Below are positions 21,455 to 32,149 of a DNA stretch of 64,000 nt, in pieces. The stretch spans positions 15,174,354 through 15,238,353 of the forward strand of contig OX235272.1 in the NCBI GenBank assembly GCA_944472155.2. Reading direction: 5' to 3'. How positions within the stretch are numbered: the first letter of the stretch is position 1; each line of letters starts with the position of its first letter. The notes under the pieces were generated by a model. The model was not told where the DNA came from. It did no database searches and worked only from the letters and a program-made list of their open reading frames with translations. This stretch comes from Trichobilharzia szidati. Taxonomy: Eukaryota > Platyhelminthes > Trematoda > Strigeidida > Schistosomatidae. Both the position numbers and the translations under genes were made by a program.

Positions 21455-21720
21455 TACTTAATCGTCCTTCGAGATCGTTCCTTTGCTCTCCGAGTGGAGT
21501 AGAGGACGTTAAGCTTCAAGCTTTGACATTTTAGTAGTGTCGTTAATTTAATGGGATGGGGTTGCTAGTTTCACACTCAACCTCCCCTCCTCTCTTTCCC
21601 AGGTTTCTTATCGACTAGTTAACTAGGAGACGTTTAGGAGTACACCAGCCGAGAGTCGAACCTAAACTACGTGCGTGTTTGGCGAGCAATCATCAACCAT
21701 TGAACCGCCAACGAACAAAT
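21455..21720 (-). repeat. Composite tRNA/RTE SINE, diverged copy
   Basis: On the minus strand: a tRNA-like head (GTTGGCGGTTCAATGGTTGA, then B box GGTTCGACTC), a middle piece GAGGGGAGGTTGAGTGTGAA..CTAGCAACCCCATCCC matching the RTE family A leader at 13.45 kb, and a changed tail ending near CAAAGGAACGATC. The same order occurs at 34,151-34,376. Confidence 0.6.
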
Positions 21721-21804
21721 GAGACTACCAGTTAGCCACAACAATGTCTCACTTATAATATTGAATCTTATTATAGAAACAACTTTATGAGGCAATTACT
21801 AACT

Positions 21805-22578
21805 TACACCATCTCTGGCGTAGGCGTGACATCCGGTTATCAATCAAGGGACGTGTGTACTGCTCACCACTTCGCTCCGTCCTTCTCTATGGCTCTGAAA
21901 CATGGCCAATACGAATTGAAGATATGAAAAGGTTGACTGTATTTGATCACAGATGTCTACGATCTCTTTCTCACGTTAGATGGTATAATAAGGTAAGTAA
22001 TGTTGACGTCAGGTGTAGAGTGTTGGGCAAAGAGGGAAAATCACTCGAAGAGGCTATGAAGTTACATAGATTGAGATGGCTAGGTGACGTGCTGCACATG
22101 CCTAACCATCGCCTACCCCACCCAGAAGGGCATTACTAGCTAACTGATAAAGGTGCAGGTTGGGAAAGAGTAAGTGGTGGTCAAACAAAAACATCGCATC
22201 AATCAATCCATGAAATCCTTCCTTGACAGTTAAACTGAGTCAAGTCAGGTAGGGAGATGCAGACTTCCGGGTTGGTTGGGGCCCGCCCTCGGGACTCTAA
22301 GAATCAATCCATGGCTGGAGACAGACAATAGGTGACATGGCTCAAAATCGTTGTCAATGGCTTACGCAGATGTATTCAGTCTCTGTAATATTCAGTCTCA
22401 TATTCCTTTCTACCATTACTCATTCTGTTTCACTCTTATACTTGTCAAAACTCTATTGATTCTCTTCACTCATCTCACTGTCTTGTCTACCTTTGTGTGT
22501 TATTTGGAATGTGGCAACTGGAACTGCTGGACTTCGGGGCCAAGTTCTTTGTTGAATCCAGACAGACAGACAGACAGA
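21805..22578 (+). mobile_element. RTE family B 3' portion
   Basis: It encodes [40 protein letters not shown] and HRLRWLGDVLHMPNHRLPHP in one 94-residue frame, then the 3' UTR with ggaatgtggcaactggaac and a CAGACAGACAGACAG end. It is 5'-truncated and close in sequence to the copies at 0.75 and 39 kb. Confidence 0.8.
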
Positions 22579-22771
22579 TGAGGCAGTCAGCAACAATTTC
22601 AGATAATCAGCCTACGTAAATATGGAAATGTTCATACTTTTGGGTTTTATTGTGAACTATACTCAGCGTAACTGTTAATCGACAAACTATCAAATTTTCA
22701 ATGAATTAAAATAGATTCTTAGTTTAACCAATAATAAAACAGCAGATTAATCTGTATATAGAATAACTTAC

Positions 22772-23185
22772 ATCACCATCATGGATACCAATCTTTTTGT
22801 TATATAGATCTTTTGCTTTCAAATTTAATGAATGTTTAAATGTTGACATTGTTTCACTTCCACTTTCATCATCACCATCATCATCATCATCATCGTTATC
22901 CTCATCGTCTGTTTCACTTTCCTCTGCTTCATCATCAGCAAAAAGACAGACACGACGTTTTGATGACTTCACGTTAACTACATCGTCATCGCCATCATCT
23001 TCGTCTGCATTTTCATCTTCCTCTGCCTCCTCGTCCTCCTCTCCTTCTTCCTCGTCTTCTTCTTCTTCATCTCCACCACCACTCCCTTCCTCTTCGTCAT
23101 CAGTTGAACTAGAATCTTCAGATAATTCGCTACCTTCAGCCTCATCATCACCTTCAGACCATTCTTCATCACTGTTTGATGCTCC
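22772..23185 (-). CDS. CLSPN: Claspin, long acidic exon
   Basis: 414 nt (138 codons), phase 0 at both ends, acceptor ttttccacatag, donor GTAAGTTATT. The exon starts GASNSDEEWSEGDDEAEGSE. It goes through a run rich in Glu, Asp, Gly and Ser, then KSSKRRVCLFADDEAEESET, a second Asp run, and ends LNLKAKDLYNKKIGIHDGD. A long acidic run directly after a basic coiled coil is the order seen in animal claspins. Two other frames are open across it (a Ser-rich one on the plus strand, a Lys-rich one on the minus strand) because the codons are repetitive; these are shadows. Confidence 0.8.
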
Positions 23186-23289
23186 CTATGTGGAAAAGGC
23201 ATAAAGAAGAAACAAGAAACATTATGCTAATCATATGAACGGTGATCAAGATTTGACCGGATAGTTGCAAAATAATTGGACTGTTTAGT

Positions 23290-24078
23290 AAAAAGAAAAT
23301 TAGATGGAAAATTTAAAATAAACATTTTCAGAAAGCCGACAAATTCGGATAGATACCTAGATTACTATTCAGCTCACCCATTTACCACCAAAATAACTGT
23401 GGTCAAGAATCTGATCAACAGAGCCAAACGTCTAGTTACTGAGTAGGAAGATATTAGCAAGGAATTAAAATTGGTTCAATCCACTCTTGAATCAAATAAC
23501 TATCCTAAAGTTTTCATAAATAGATATTTAAAATGTGAAGATAAGGATGAATTAAAACCTGATGCGAAGAATTGCGTTAGTACAGCGGTGATTCCTTACC
23601 GCAAAGAAACATCCGACGAAATAAAGCGAATCCTTAACGACCATAATATACGAGTGTATTTTCGTGCATCAAACACCTTACGCTCATTACTGGTTAAGGT
23701 TAAGGATAAATAGAACAAGAAAACCAGCAGAATTGTGTATACCAGATCAATTGTGGGGATTGTAACGCCGTATATGTAGGAGAAACTTCCGGACAGGTAA
23801 ATGTAAGGGTGAAAGAGCATAAACAATGGCTAAAGGTGGTTCCAAAGACCTCTGCAGACTTGAAGAAGCTAGAAAACAACTCAGCGATTGCACTTCATTC
23901 GATAGAAACGGGACACAAAATCGACTTTGATAAGACTAAGGTTTTACAGAAAGGTTTTGGTTCATATAAAGAAAGACTGACTGCAGAAGCCCTACATATA
24001 TGGGTGAATCCCAACAGTTTGAACAGACGTGAAGGTGTGATCTTAGCTGATGCATGGCAAATTTTTCTTTTATTTTGA
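23290..24078 (+). pseudogene. Penelope RT C-terminus plus GIY-YIG endonuclease (family B)
   Basis: The RT end reads NIFRKPTNSDRYLDYYSAHP; a TAG at about 23,443 follows LVTE. The middle has YPKVFINRYL, STAVIPYRKETSDE and VYFRASNTLRSLL. After a frame change near 23,712 comes NCGDCNAVYVGETSGQVNVR (GIY-YIG motif as AVYVGETSG), KEHKQWL and NNSAIALHSIETGHKIDFDK. The endonuclease half is open to 24,078. The catalytic RT box lies outside the retained part. Confidence 0.8.
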
Positions 24079-24084
24079 TGACAG

Positions 24085-24256
24085 CTTGATGCCACACCGT
24101 ATTTTTCAGTACAAGTATGGAATTTTCAGCATGGATATCGGTAGCCCAAATTTTGCAGGCTGACCATAGATATCGGGTGTGCGTCGGCAGGGGATCGAAC
24201 CCCGGACTATGTGCATGGTCGGCGAGAGTCCTGACCACTGTGCCACCGACGCACAT
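24085..24256 (-). repeat. tRNA-headed SINE (family C), nested in the Penelope element
   Basis: On the minus strand: TGCGTCGGTGGCACAGTGGT with an A box, CTCGCCGACCATGCACATAG, B box GGTTCGATCCC, then a body ending near CACACC..GGTGTGGCATCAAGCTG. The same unit is at 27,595-27,790. It interrupts the Penelope element between the endonuclease and the right repeat. Confidence 0.75.
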
Positions 24257-24334
24257 AAATAAATTAGATTTGTATCAACAACTAGTCATACTTGATCAAA
24301 TTCCCGTTTGTCTACGTCTTCTTAAGGAGAGAAT

Positions 24335-24866
24335 AACAAATTTATAAAATTATATTATATTTGTAAAAAATCTCAATTATTTTGTAACTATCCGGTCAAA
24401 TCTTGATCACAGCTCATATGAGAATAACAAATGTTTTTATGACTGTTCACCCACACACACCATTGATACTGCATATACACATATATTTTAACAAAAGTAG
24501 ACTAATTTTGAAAGTCTGATGTCAAATTTTGATCACAGTTCATATAAAAATTTTTGTTTTGTTTATTATACCTATTGATAGCTGTTTCTTGATTCACATG
24601 ACAGGACAAACAATTTAAAACAAGAGATGTACTTTTTTATGTAAACATACTATTTTATTTATTTATTATGCATGTTGATGCCTGTCGCATGACTCATGAT
24701 TGGACAAAGTTTAAAAAACAAGAGTTGTTCCTTTTATAATATAAACCTCTGTTATGTTAATTCGATTAATTTCCCTGAAGAAGTTCGGTTCGGACCAGAT
24801 TGCCGAACGAAACGGTGGAATTAATTATTTCAATTTCGCTGAGATTTTACAAATATAATTTTATAA
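24335..24866 (+). repeat. Penelope right terminal repeat region with subrepeats
   Basis: It contains two related blocks about 122 bp apart (gtcaaatcttgatcacagctcatatg at about 24,395 and gtcaaattttgatcacagttcatat at about 24,517) and a second, weaker repeated pair ending in aaaacaagag. The region ends with a hammerhead-like motif and an inverted terminal copy. Confidence 0.6.
24779..24820 (+). ncRNA. Hammerhead-like motif of a Penelope element
   Basis: Core CTGAAGA, a stem AGTTCGG...CCGAAC, then GAAAC. Flanks ATTAATTTCC and GGAATTAAT can pair. This arrangement is known from Penelope terminal repeats. The base after the predicted cleavage U appears to be G, so cleavage is doubtful in this copy. 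Confidence 0.5.
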
Positions 24867-24934
24867 ATTATGCTAATCAGTTAGAGAATATTGATTTTAC
24901 ATTGAGATAACTAACTACGTTACATATTTCACAG

Positions 24935-25320
24935 CTGACTTCGCTGGCTCCATACGCAAGATCAAATGATGGTCGGTTAGTACGAATAAGCAATAAGGAA
25001 CTCTGGGAACGAATCAACCAAGAACCTATCCCTCAACAAACATACAGAAAAAACCGGAGATAGATTGGATACACGCTGAGGAGACAGTAGAGTGAAATCA
25101 TGCGCCAGACAACCCCATTGAGTAGAGTAGAGTCCGGATAGAAAAACGGCGAGATGTACGTCTACGAATGACATGGAAAGGGCTGTCATGAGTTGGACGA
25201 AATGAAAGCTTATAGGCAATCCTAGAGCGGACTAAAGAAGACTACAGAGAAAGGAATGAAATGGAAATGTGCCGATAAAGCCGTATGTTCAAACTTGGAA
25301 CCTAAGGGAATAGTAATATA
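24935..25320 (+). mobile_element. RTE family A tail, degenerate
   Basis: Recognisable pieces: aaggaactctgggaacgaatcaaccaagaacc, accggagatagattggatac, gaacctaagggaatag. Frame destroyed. The end is the family A 3' terminus. Confidence 0.7.
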
Positions 25321-25799
25321 TTTTACAGTATGGATCAGTAAGGTGTCCATTATGGCAAACTGAAGCGTATGTCACTTGATGATATTGATTGGCAGTAACA
25401 CTATATCGCAAAATGATGGAAGTTAGAATTCGCAGGTTACTTACTGCATACCAGCTTCAACGATTGAATGGCCAGAATAATTACACTGTGAAATTACGTA
25501 ATCACAGTTACCTTACGCATAAGAAAAAGAAAATGACACGTTGGAGACGCTGGTAAATAGCTAAGATCTGATCAAAGTTACTTTTTTAAACAGTTCATAT
25601 AAAACTATATTGATATGTAAAGGAACATAAAACCTCCTCTATAATGGTTAACTTCAGATACGCCTACCTAATAGACCATTTCATATGTTCTATTCTGTAA
25701 TTACACCGGTGCACAATACGCTAGGGAACTGAATTCTTCATAAGATAATTGACTGGTGAAACACTAATTTATTGACTAAAGTCATATATTGACTAAGTC
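25321..25799. other. Intron sequence, nothing recognised
   Basis: No repeat family, exon or coding frame that I can support. Confidence 0.45.
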
Positions 25800-26035
25800 A
25801 CACTCCATCCACTAATTTCACCCAAGAGTAACTGGGTACCATCATCAACATTCATACAAGATGGATGGTTAATAGGCCTAGTGCATGAAAATCCTGGTCT
25901 TGGTAGGATCTCATTTGGTCGGTGATGGCTGGCAATGAAATCCAAAACACGCTTTTGTCCTATCTGCGATTCATCATCAGGACGTACCTGCAACCCCATT
26001 CATTGATGGTGTTCTCAAAGACACTCGAACCCAGT
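25800..26035 (-). repeat. SM-alpha type SINE, decayed
   Basis: On the minus strand the order GCAGGTACGTCCTGATGATG, AGATAGGACAAAAGCGTG, TTTTGGATTTCATTGCC matches the schistosome SM-alpha hammerhead (known core CTGATGAGTCC...AGGACGAAACGCG, then CTGGATTCCACTGC). The GAAA box reads CAAAA and stem II is changed. Confidence 0.65.
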
Positions 26036-26175
26036 ACTCCACTAGGCTACTGGGTTCAAATCTTAATCGGAACACCATAACTCAGTGGAGATGCAGGTAC
26101 ATCCAACTGAAGAGTTGCAAATAAGATGAAAAGCGCGTTATGCATTCCACTACTAGGTCACTACCAACCAAATAA
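26036..26175 (+). repeat. SM-alpha type SINE, inverted neighbour
   Basis: Plus-strand gatgcaggtacatccaa, core CTGAAGA, TTGCAAATAAGATGAAAAGC, then GCATTCCACTACTAGG. It is head to head with the preceding minus-strand copy. Core and stem II carry several changes. Confidence 0.65.
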
Positions 26176-26354
26176 CCCGTGTTTATCTCAACATATCGTC
26201 GAAACATTCGTACTGAGAGTCAACATATAAACAAATTCAGTTAGTCAGTCAGTCAACTGACATGGAGGCACATATATTTGTCAGGTAGAATTTCTTGTCA
26301 TTCATTTAAAGGCATTGCAACAAAGAGATGCGTACAAAGGACACAAACACATAC

Positions 26355-26579
26355 CTCAGTGTTTTCATTAGTTGACTTTTTTGAACCGCATAAACCTTCT
26401 TCTTTTAATCGTGCTTCATATTGTTGTAGTCTTTTTTGACGCATTTTTTCTTCAAGAAGTTTTCTATGCTCCAACCACTTTTTTCTACTAGTTGATAAAA
26501 CTGATGATGAACTCGTAGAAGTTCGATGTGTAACTGTTTCCACTTGAAGCTCTTCTCTGTCGTTATCATTTGTTTGAAC
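26355..26579 (-). CDS. CLSPN: Claspin, basic coiled-coil exon
   Basis: 225 nt (75 codons), phase 0 both ends, acceptor ttatataag, donor GTATGTGTT. The peptide begins VQTNDNDREELQVETVTHRT. It then has SRKKWLEHRKLLEEKMRQKR and LQQYEARLKEEGL, a charged helix likely to form a coiled coil. Animal claspins have a Lys/Arg/Glu helix (LKAKLQEAM...RRFEERQKRQ in human) at this point, just before the acidic run. Confidence 0.8.
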
Positions 26580-27224
26580 CTTATATAATTGAAAAGAAGG
26601 AAAGAAGAAAAAGAATAATGAAAAGCATAACAGACAAGATGAAGAAGGACATATGATGAGTAAGCCAGTGTAAAGATGTGGGCCCATCAACTTCTAAGTA
26701 CACGACTTTCAAATAATGACAGCCGGCTTCGAATCCTGTTTCATCAACCCCAGCCTGATTAACTGAACAGGATCATTAGTTTTCACGCACACACACACAC
26801 AAATAAGTGCAACTCATACCATAGTATATAGGAAATCTAATATGGGCAACTGAGTCTAACAATAAAACAGGATCGGTCAACACACAATTACTTTCCAAGG
26901 GAATCAATTACAATTTATCAACATTTTGATAATTTTCTCCAAAGCACTACTACAGCCCAACATCAGCTCACAAGTAAGTTCAGTTTTTCGTTTAGAATTT
27001 TAGTATTATGGGGATTTTATGTTGCGACTATTTTATTATGTGAGCCATCTGACGAATTGCTATAGTGATATATATACGAAAAACGAATCAGCTGTTTAGG
27101 AGAAAAAAATATGCTTCAAAGAGATATGGTGGACTATTTGAATGAGTGGGCTACCTGAATTGCCATCCAGCACAATGCATCATATTTTCTCTAGTTCTTT
27201 TTGTCTTAACCATTTACAACTTTT
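26580..27224. other. Intron sequence with a (CA)n run
   Basis: A CA microsatellite lies at about 26,785-26,801, and a single tRNA-like B box (minus strand, GGATTCGAAGCC) near 26,728. Nothing else recognised. Confidence 0.45.
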
Positions 27225-27590
27225 TTTGATTGCATGGAGGATTTCATCATGAGCTGACATCAGTTAGAGAACCATTGGAAAACCTACGAGGGAGTACTGG
27301 ACAGCTGTTTCGTCTTATTTTAAAAGTCTTCATCAGTACGCACCCACCGCCATGGTTCGAGCCCAGGACCTTCAGGTTACAAGGCGAGCTCGTAGACCAT
27401 TGAGCCACTGGGACCCGATCCAATGGTCCTTGAATTCTAACTTCTGCCAATTCACGACATAGCGCGACCATTTCGCAATGTCTTCTTCAATGAGTTACTG
27501 CCTCATCTTCAACCTGCTGCACTCTACTGATCACGGCTTCCCACTAGAACCCCAGGTTAACTGCTTGAATAGGGCCAGTCACTAGTGAGC
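27225..27590 (-). repeat. Near full-length hammerhead SINE
   Basis: On the minus strand it runs from the 5' block (CTAGTGACTGGCCCTATTCA, CCTGGGGTTCTAGTGGGAAG) through GGTCGCGCTATGTCGTGAAT and the tRNA head GGGTCCCAGTGGCTCAATGG with B box to the ribozyme and tail. Core ATGAAGA, GAAAC, GTC and CAGTAC are present, but the second strand of stem II has decayed. Confidence 0.8.
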
Positions 27591-27594
27591 ATTT

Positions 27595-27790
27595 GAGCAT
27601 TTTTTTGATTACTGCTTGATCCCACACCGTATTTTTTGGTACAGGTATGGGATTTTCAGCATGTGATATCGGTGGTAGCCCCAATTTTGCAGGCCGACCA
27701 TAGGTATCCAATGTGCGTCGGCAGGGGATCGAACCCCGGACCATGTGCATGGTCGGCGAGAGTCCTAACCGCTGTGCCACCGACGCGCAC
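27595..27790 (-). repeat. tRNA-headed SINE (family C)
   Basis: Minus-strand head GTGCGTCGGTGGCACAGCGG (A box), B box GGTTCGATCCC at about 27,728, body ATTGGATACCTATGGTCGGC, end GGTGTGGGATCAAGCAGTAA. Pairs with the copy at 24.1 kb. Despite a good T arm it lacks a normal anticodon arm context and continues into a SINE body. Confidence 0.75.
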
Positions 27791-28109
27791 AGTCGCAAAA
27801 TGTACTTACGGTCATTTTTAATTGGCTTTCTAACTATCAGTGTGCATTTCCGGGAGAGGGAAGGAAGGTTATATAAAAAGGGGTTAGTCTATGCTTCATA
27901 TCGAACACAATTGAGTTACGTTATATACTACAGATTGCTATTTCACTTCAGAATCGTGGATGAAGAGAGAATACATTATGCAACAAATTACGCTGAGAAT
28001 TCTGCATATTGTGTAAACATTTTGTCCAAAATAAAGCCAATATTATTATTAATAGTAAAAGTAATGTTTACACGCTATATGACTAAAAATATCCATACTT
28101 AAATACTGA
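27791..28109. other. Intron sequence, nothing recognised
   Basis: Open frame on the plus strand has no recognisable features. Confidence 0.4.
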
Positions 28110-28920
28110 CTGACTGGTTTTATCACAGAACTTTGCACTGATAAGCAGCAGTACGAGTTGTCACACTCCCTCCTCCATGTAGCATACAAAGCAAAAGGAG
28201 ACAGTAAAGAAAGGTTCAAAAGAGAGAGAGAGAGATAATCAACAGAAATATGAGGCGAAAAGAATAGTAATCTCGAAGAACAACGGAACTTGATTGGATA
28301 TTATAAATCACAAAGAGTGGATGCATCTGCACCACTGAGAACGATTTTGAGCCATATCACCAATTGTCTACAGCCATTGGTTTTCATCATCTAGAGGACT
28401 CCAACCAGGAAGCCAATCTACACCTCCCTACGTGGCTGGTTTAAACTAACTGTTGTGATTTCATTGACTGATAATGCCATGTTTTGGTTTGACCACCATT
28501 AGCTCTTTTCCAGCCTGATCATATGTCAGCTAACATTGGCCGTCGATGAAGGCGATGACTACGCTAGGCATACGTAACACATGTCCTAACCATCTCAAGT
28601 GGTGTAACTTCACAGCTTCATCAATTGATTTCCCCTCCTTACCTAGCACTCGACCGAAGCCTCACCTCAATATTGCTCACCTTATTATACCACTTCACAC
28701 GGGAGATAGAACGCAAGCACCTATGATCAAAAACAACTGGCCAGCCTTTTCATGTCTTCCACTTTCAAAGGCCAGGTCTCGCTCACAGCCATAAAGGAGG
28801 ACAGAGCGAACTGCTGAGCAGTTCGCACGCCTTTTGGTTGATAGCCATATATCACGTCTACGCCAGAGACGGCATAAACTTGCATATGCGAAACTAGCCT
28901 TCTGTATCCGTGCTGAGATT
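28110..28920 (-). mobile_element. RTE family B 3' portion
   Basis: On the minus strand: the ISARIQ region, then [27 protein letters not shown]-like, HRLRWLGHVLRMP-like and the 3' UTR ending near the (GACAGA)-type run. Frames are broken by several indels. A (GA)n run sits at about 28,218-28,234. Confidence 0.75.
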
Positions 28921-29429
28921 TCGTAAGCAACTTAAATACTATGTAAAATATACTTGAATAAGACAAAAAATGATGTAACTCCATGCTGTTGTTAAACGCT
29001 CTGAGATGTGTATTACATTGAGATTTCGATAATGTAATTTACGAACTGACATCAGTTGAGATCACTGGAACCACACAGCAATGGATTATGCGTCTCGATG
29101 TAGTTGTCTTCTCTGAGCTGGATGGTGGTTTAATTGAGAAGCTTTCATTGACTGTCTTCTAGACAACATCTTCAATATGAAGTTATGACCTATAAAGACA
29201 ACGAATGCTTCGTAATCAAATCACACAGCTTAGAGAACACAACCATATCAAAATCATCCAATCGAGCTATATACCTTTGCCATTGTTTGAAAACTAAGCG
29301 TAATGGAGATCGAAATCATATTTGGTATTTCATCCACCTTACTTTGGGATAAGGTATTCAACAGAGTTAATCTTTTATTCTTGTAAATGTAGAAACTAAA
29401 AATAAATAAATAAATAAATATTCTCTAGA
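28921..29429. other. Intron sequence with (AAAT)n
   Basis: Contains a short piece resembling the hammerhead SINE tail (gaactgacatcagttgag at about 29,041) and an AAAT run at about 29,400-29,420. Otherwise nothing recognised. Confidence 0.45.
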
Positions 29430-29570
29430 GAAACAAGTGAACCTCGCCTAGATTACTAGGTCACTAGTATTCTAGCCGGTCCCAAGCCCGGATAAAGAGG
29501 GAGGGTTGGGGCGTGGTGCTAGCAACTCCACCCCCAAAACTTAACCAAATTGCTACTAAAACTTCAACGC
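29430..29570 (+). repeat. Composite SINE fragment (RTE leader part)
   Basis: gataaagagggagggttggg, tgctagcaactccaccccc, attgctactaaaacttcaa follow the order of the RTE family A leader block at 13,450-13,500 and of the middle of the composite SINE at 34.25 kb. No tRNA head or tail remains. Confidence 0.5.
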
Positions 29571-29639
29571 ACAAATATATTCAAAATTCTAAAAATAATA
29601 GAGAAACAAGTGACATTTTTTTAAGATCCTCCAGGGTAG

Positions 29640-30870
29640 TGTGACAATGGTATATGGCTTACGGCGAGCTGTCATTTGAAGTGGTGACGACTAGTGACAT
29701 CCGTCAAGGATGCCCATTATCCCCATTTCTATTCAACTTCATCACAGACGTACTAATGGACTTAACCCTAACTCACTTAAGAGACTCAGGGATTGACTTG
29801 CTACCAGGGAATAATCTCGTCGCCTTAGAATATGCGGACGATACAGTCCTTCTAGGCGAGGACGCTGACAAAATAGAGCAGAGTCTACTGAACACCTTGA
29901 GCAACAATCTTCGTATGTTTGGCATGCGATTCGCCCCTGTAAAATGCAAGATGATGTTACAGGGTCGGACTACACCAACTCCTAGATTAGAAATAGGAAG
30001 TGAAGTGGTAGAGCACGTTGACCGCTTCACTTACTTGTGAAGTACCATCAGCCAGCCTCAACGGGTTGATCTCTGACGAAATCTCAGCACGAATACAGAG
30101 GCGAGTCTCGCATATGCCAGTTTACGCCGTCTCTGGCGTACACTTGATATCCGACTATCGACCAAAGGGCGTGTATACTGCTCAACAGTCCGCTCCGTCC
30201 TCCTTTATGGCTAGATATGATACCTGGCCATTAAGAGTGGAAGACATGAAAAGGCTAGCCAGCTGTTTTTGATCATAGGTGCTTGCGTTCTATCTCCAGT
30301 GTGAAGTGGTATAATAAGGTGAGCAATACTGAGGTGAGGCGTCGGTCTAGTGCTAGGCAGGTGGGAGAGTAAATCAATCGACGAGGCTGTGAAATTACAT
30401 CGACTGAGATGGTTAGGACATGTGCTACGTATGCCTAGCCATCGATCGCCTTCCTCGACAATGGGCAATGTTAGCTGATATAGGGTCAGGCTGGAAAAGA
30501 ACTAGCGGCACCAGTCAATGAAATCTATAACAGTTAGTCTAAGCCAGTCACGTAGGAAGGTGTACACTCCTTGACTGGTTGGGGTCCTCGGGACGGTAAA
30601 AACCAATGGCGCCTGGAAACAATCGGTTACATGACTCAAAGTGGTCGTCCTTAATGGTTGGCGCAGATGCATCCACTCCTTGTGACTTATGATTTCAAAT
30701 GAAACTGTTTTGTTCTTCGTTATTACTATTCCTTTGTCTCACACCTTTGTTCACTGTCTCTAATATGCATTTCTCCTACTTTCTTCTCTTCCTTTGTGTG
30801 TTACATGGTGTGGCGACTTGAACTGGCGCACATATGTGCAAAGTTCTACGTCGAAAGCCGACCGACCGAC
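29640..30870 (+). mobile_element. RTE family B, 5'-truncated copy
   Basis: The longest RT-bearing plus-strand family B copy in the window. It runs from inside the reverse transcriptase to the 3' UTR, ending gtgtggcgacttgaactggc and a (GACC)-type run. Confidence 0.85.
29654..30468 (+). pseudogene. RTE family B reverse transcriptase, C-terminal part
   Basis: One frame from 29,654 to 30,040 gives TTSDIRQGCPLSPFLFNF and ALEYADDTVLLGEDADKIEQ, so the Y-A-D-D catalytic box is intact, then FAPVKCKMML and VEHVDRFTYL before a TGA. Later parts (RRLWR-like, [25 protein letters not shown]) lie in shifted frames. N-terminal RT motifs and the endonuclease are absent. It cannot be an active copy. Confidence 0.8.
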
Positions 30871-31156
30871 AATGGTATATACAGTGTGTTATACTTTTAA
30901 CTTGGAATTCGAATAAAATTACACGGAACTGATTGAGGTACTCGGCTTGCAATCAATCAGTAGTGGGTCATGGGTCCGAACATTGCTGTACCTACAGAGA
31001 TTTGGGTAGCCTGAGGGTAATATATCATTAGCTATTAAACGCACATACACACACACACACGAGTTGTGGCTCATTGCCAACTACACGAAAAGGTAAGTGA
31101 ATGTTGAGTAACATTTCCCTACTTTTTTTTACTTATTTTGTTAACACGGAACATAC
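30871..31156. other. Intron sequence with tRNA-like stretch and (CA)n
   Basis: Contains a plus-strand tRNA-like piece (gaggtactcggcttgcaatc, gggtccgaac) and a CA run at about 31,043-31,061. Confidence 0.4.
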
Positions 31157-31299
31157 CTTTGTTATGATGGAATATTCAACAGATTCTGGGACAACCTTTT
31201 CATGAGATACTGTAAGATGCTTTTTTAAACGAGCCAGTAATTGATCAGCAGGTGTAATCCTCGGTTTTGAAGAAGAAGATGAAGAAGAAATCGACTCGC
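31157..31299 (-). CDS. CLSPN: Claspin, internal exon with LLARLKKHL
   Basis: 143 nt between acceptor ttacattacag and donor GTATGTTCC, entered in phase 1 and left in phase 0. The peptide has ESISSSSSSKPRITP, ADQLLARLKKHLTVSHEKVV and PESVEYSIITK. In human claspin the corresponding order is an F-V-I-L-E-P patch, a leucine-rich ALKQRFWKH helix and a VNVNVIVKD strand. The match in order and spacing supports the call. Confidence 0.8.
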
Positions 31300-31659
31300 C
31301 TGTAATGTAAGAGAAAAACAGTCACTACTTTATTGAAAAATAAAAACATTTTTTTGATAATGAATGGGGACTTGGAATATAGTTTCAATGGCGATTTCTT
31401 TCTTGACGAAACAATTCATTTCTAATTGGTGTTGGTTCTTGATAAACTCTACATCCATTGAAATTAATCTAAATCCCTACAAAAAAAGACCATAATCTAA
31501 GTATGAATACAAAACTTAGAGATGGCGGCAACTGGATGGATATCCCGAAGCTGTACTGAGAAGTCAGTGAGGGCAGTGAGGCCCACCACATCAAAGTAGA
31601 ATGGGTGCTCATCGAGAGCGTTAGTTAGGGATGGCGCTATAGTACGGATTGACAGAAGT

Positions 31660-31870
31660 TAAAATTCATGGATCACTGAATTCCAGTCCAAGTGGATGGA
31701 TGAGTGGTTAACAACTTTGGCATTGGGTTTGACTTGGGTTTCTATCCTTGCTGAGATTATGGATGTGCAGTCCTGAAGAGTCCTAAACTAAAGTAGGGTG
31801 AAACACCTCTCAAGTGTTATCTGATTTTGAATGATCTTTATAACTGCTATTGGTTGGTGACAAAATTCAC
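31660..31870 (+). repeat. Hammerhead SINE, diverged
   Basis: Plus-strand 5' block aattcatggatcactgaatt, a decayed head, then core CTGAAGAGTCC, a loop, GGGTGAAAC, and a CTC before AAGTG. The core and GAAA box look intact, but stem II is lengthened and stem I no longer pairs well. Confidence 0.55.
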
Positions 31871-32149
31871 ACTGGAGTATACATTAGCTGACCATACCTA
31901 AAAGTATGTTTACATATGTGAATGCCTAACAGTATACAACTGAGAATTCAGCTACTGGGAAGGAATCCAATGGCCTATGAATTCTGACTGCTCTCAATTA
32001 GAGACTAATTAATTATTTGAATTCGGGTTAACTAATTAGGCGATTACAAACTACACAATCCGAAGCCAGATATGACTCTATTCTGTTACTTAGTGATTTT
32101 GTATTTGGCATTGAAAATATTTCAGATGTATGACCTTATCATTTTTTTT

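Larger units (their letters stand above)
23221..24879 (+). mobile_element. Penelope-like element insertion with 13-bp target duplication
   Basis: attatgctaatca occurs at 23,221-23,233 and again at 24,867-24,879, bracketing the element. The left end 23,232-23,280 is an inverted near-copy of 24,372-24,420 (both contain gatcaagatttgaccgg or its complement). A second inverted pair, about 24,335-24,370 with 24,836-24,866, bounds the right part. Terminal repeats in mixed orientation and truncation are typical of Penelope elements. It lies in the claspin intron, opposite strand, 48 bp from the acceptor of the acidic exon. A SINE is nested at 24,085. Confidence 0.8.

Noticed and set aside
22797..23204. 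Serine-rich plus-strand and lysine-rich minus-strand proteins
   Set aside because: These are shadow frames of the acidic claspin exon, whose GAT/GAA/GAG-rich codons stay open in other frames.
24117..24347. Plus-strand ORF with VCVGRGSNPGLCAWSARVL, and its relative at 27.6-27.8 kb
   Set aside because: The shared peptide is a translation of the tRNA-like SINE head, not a protein.
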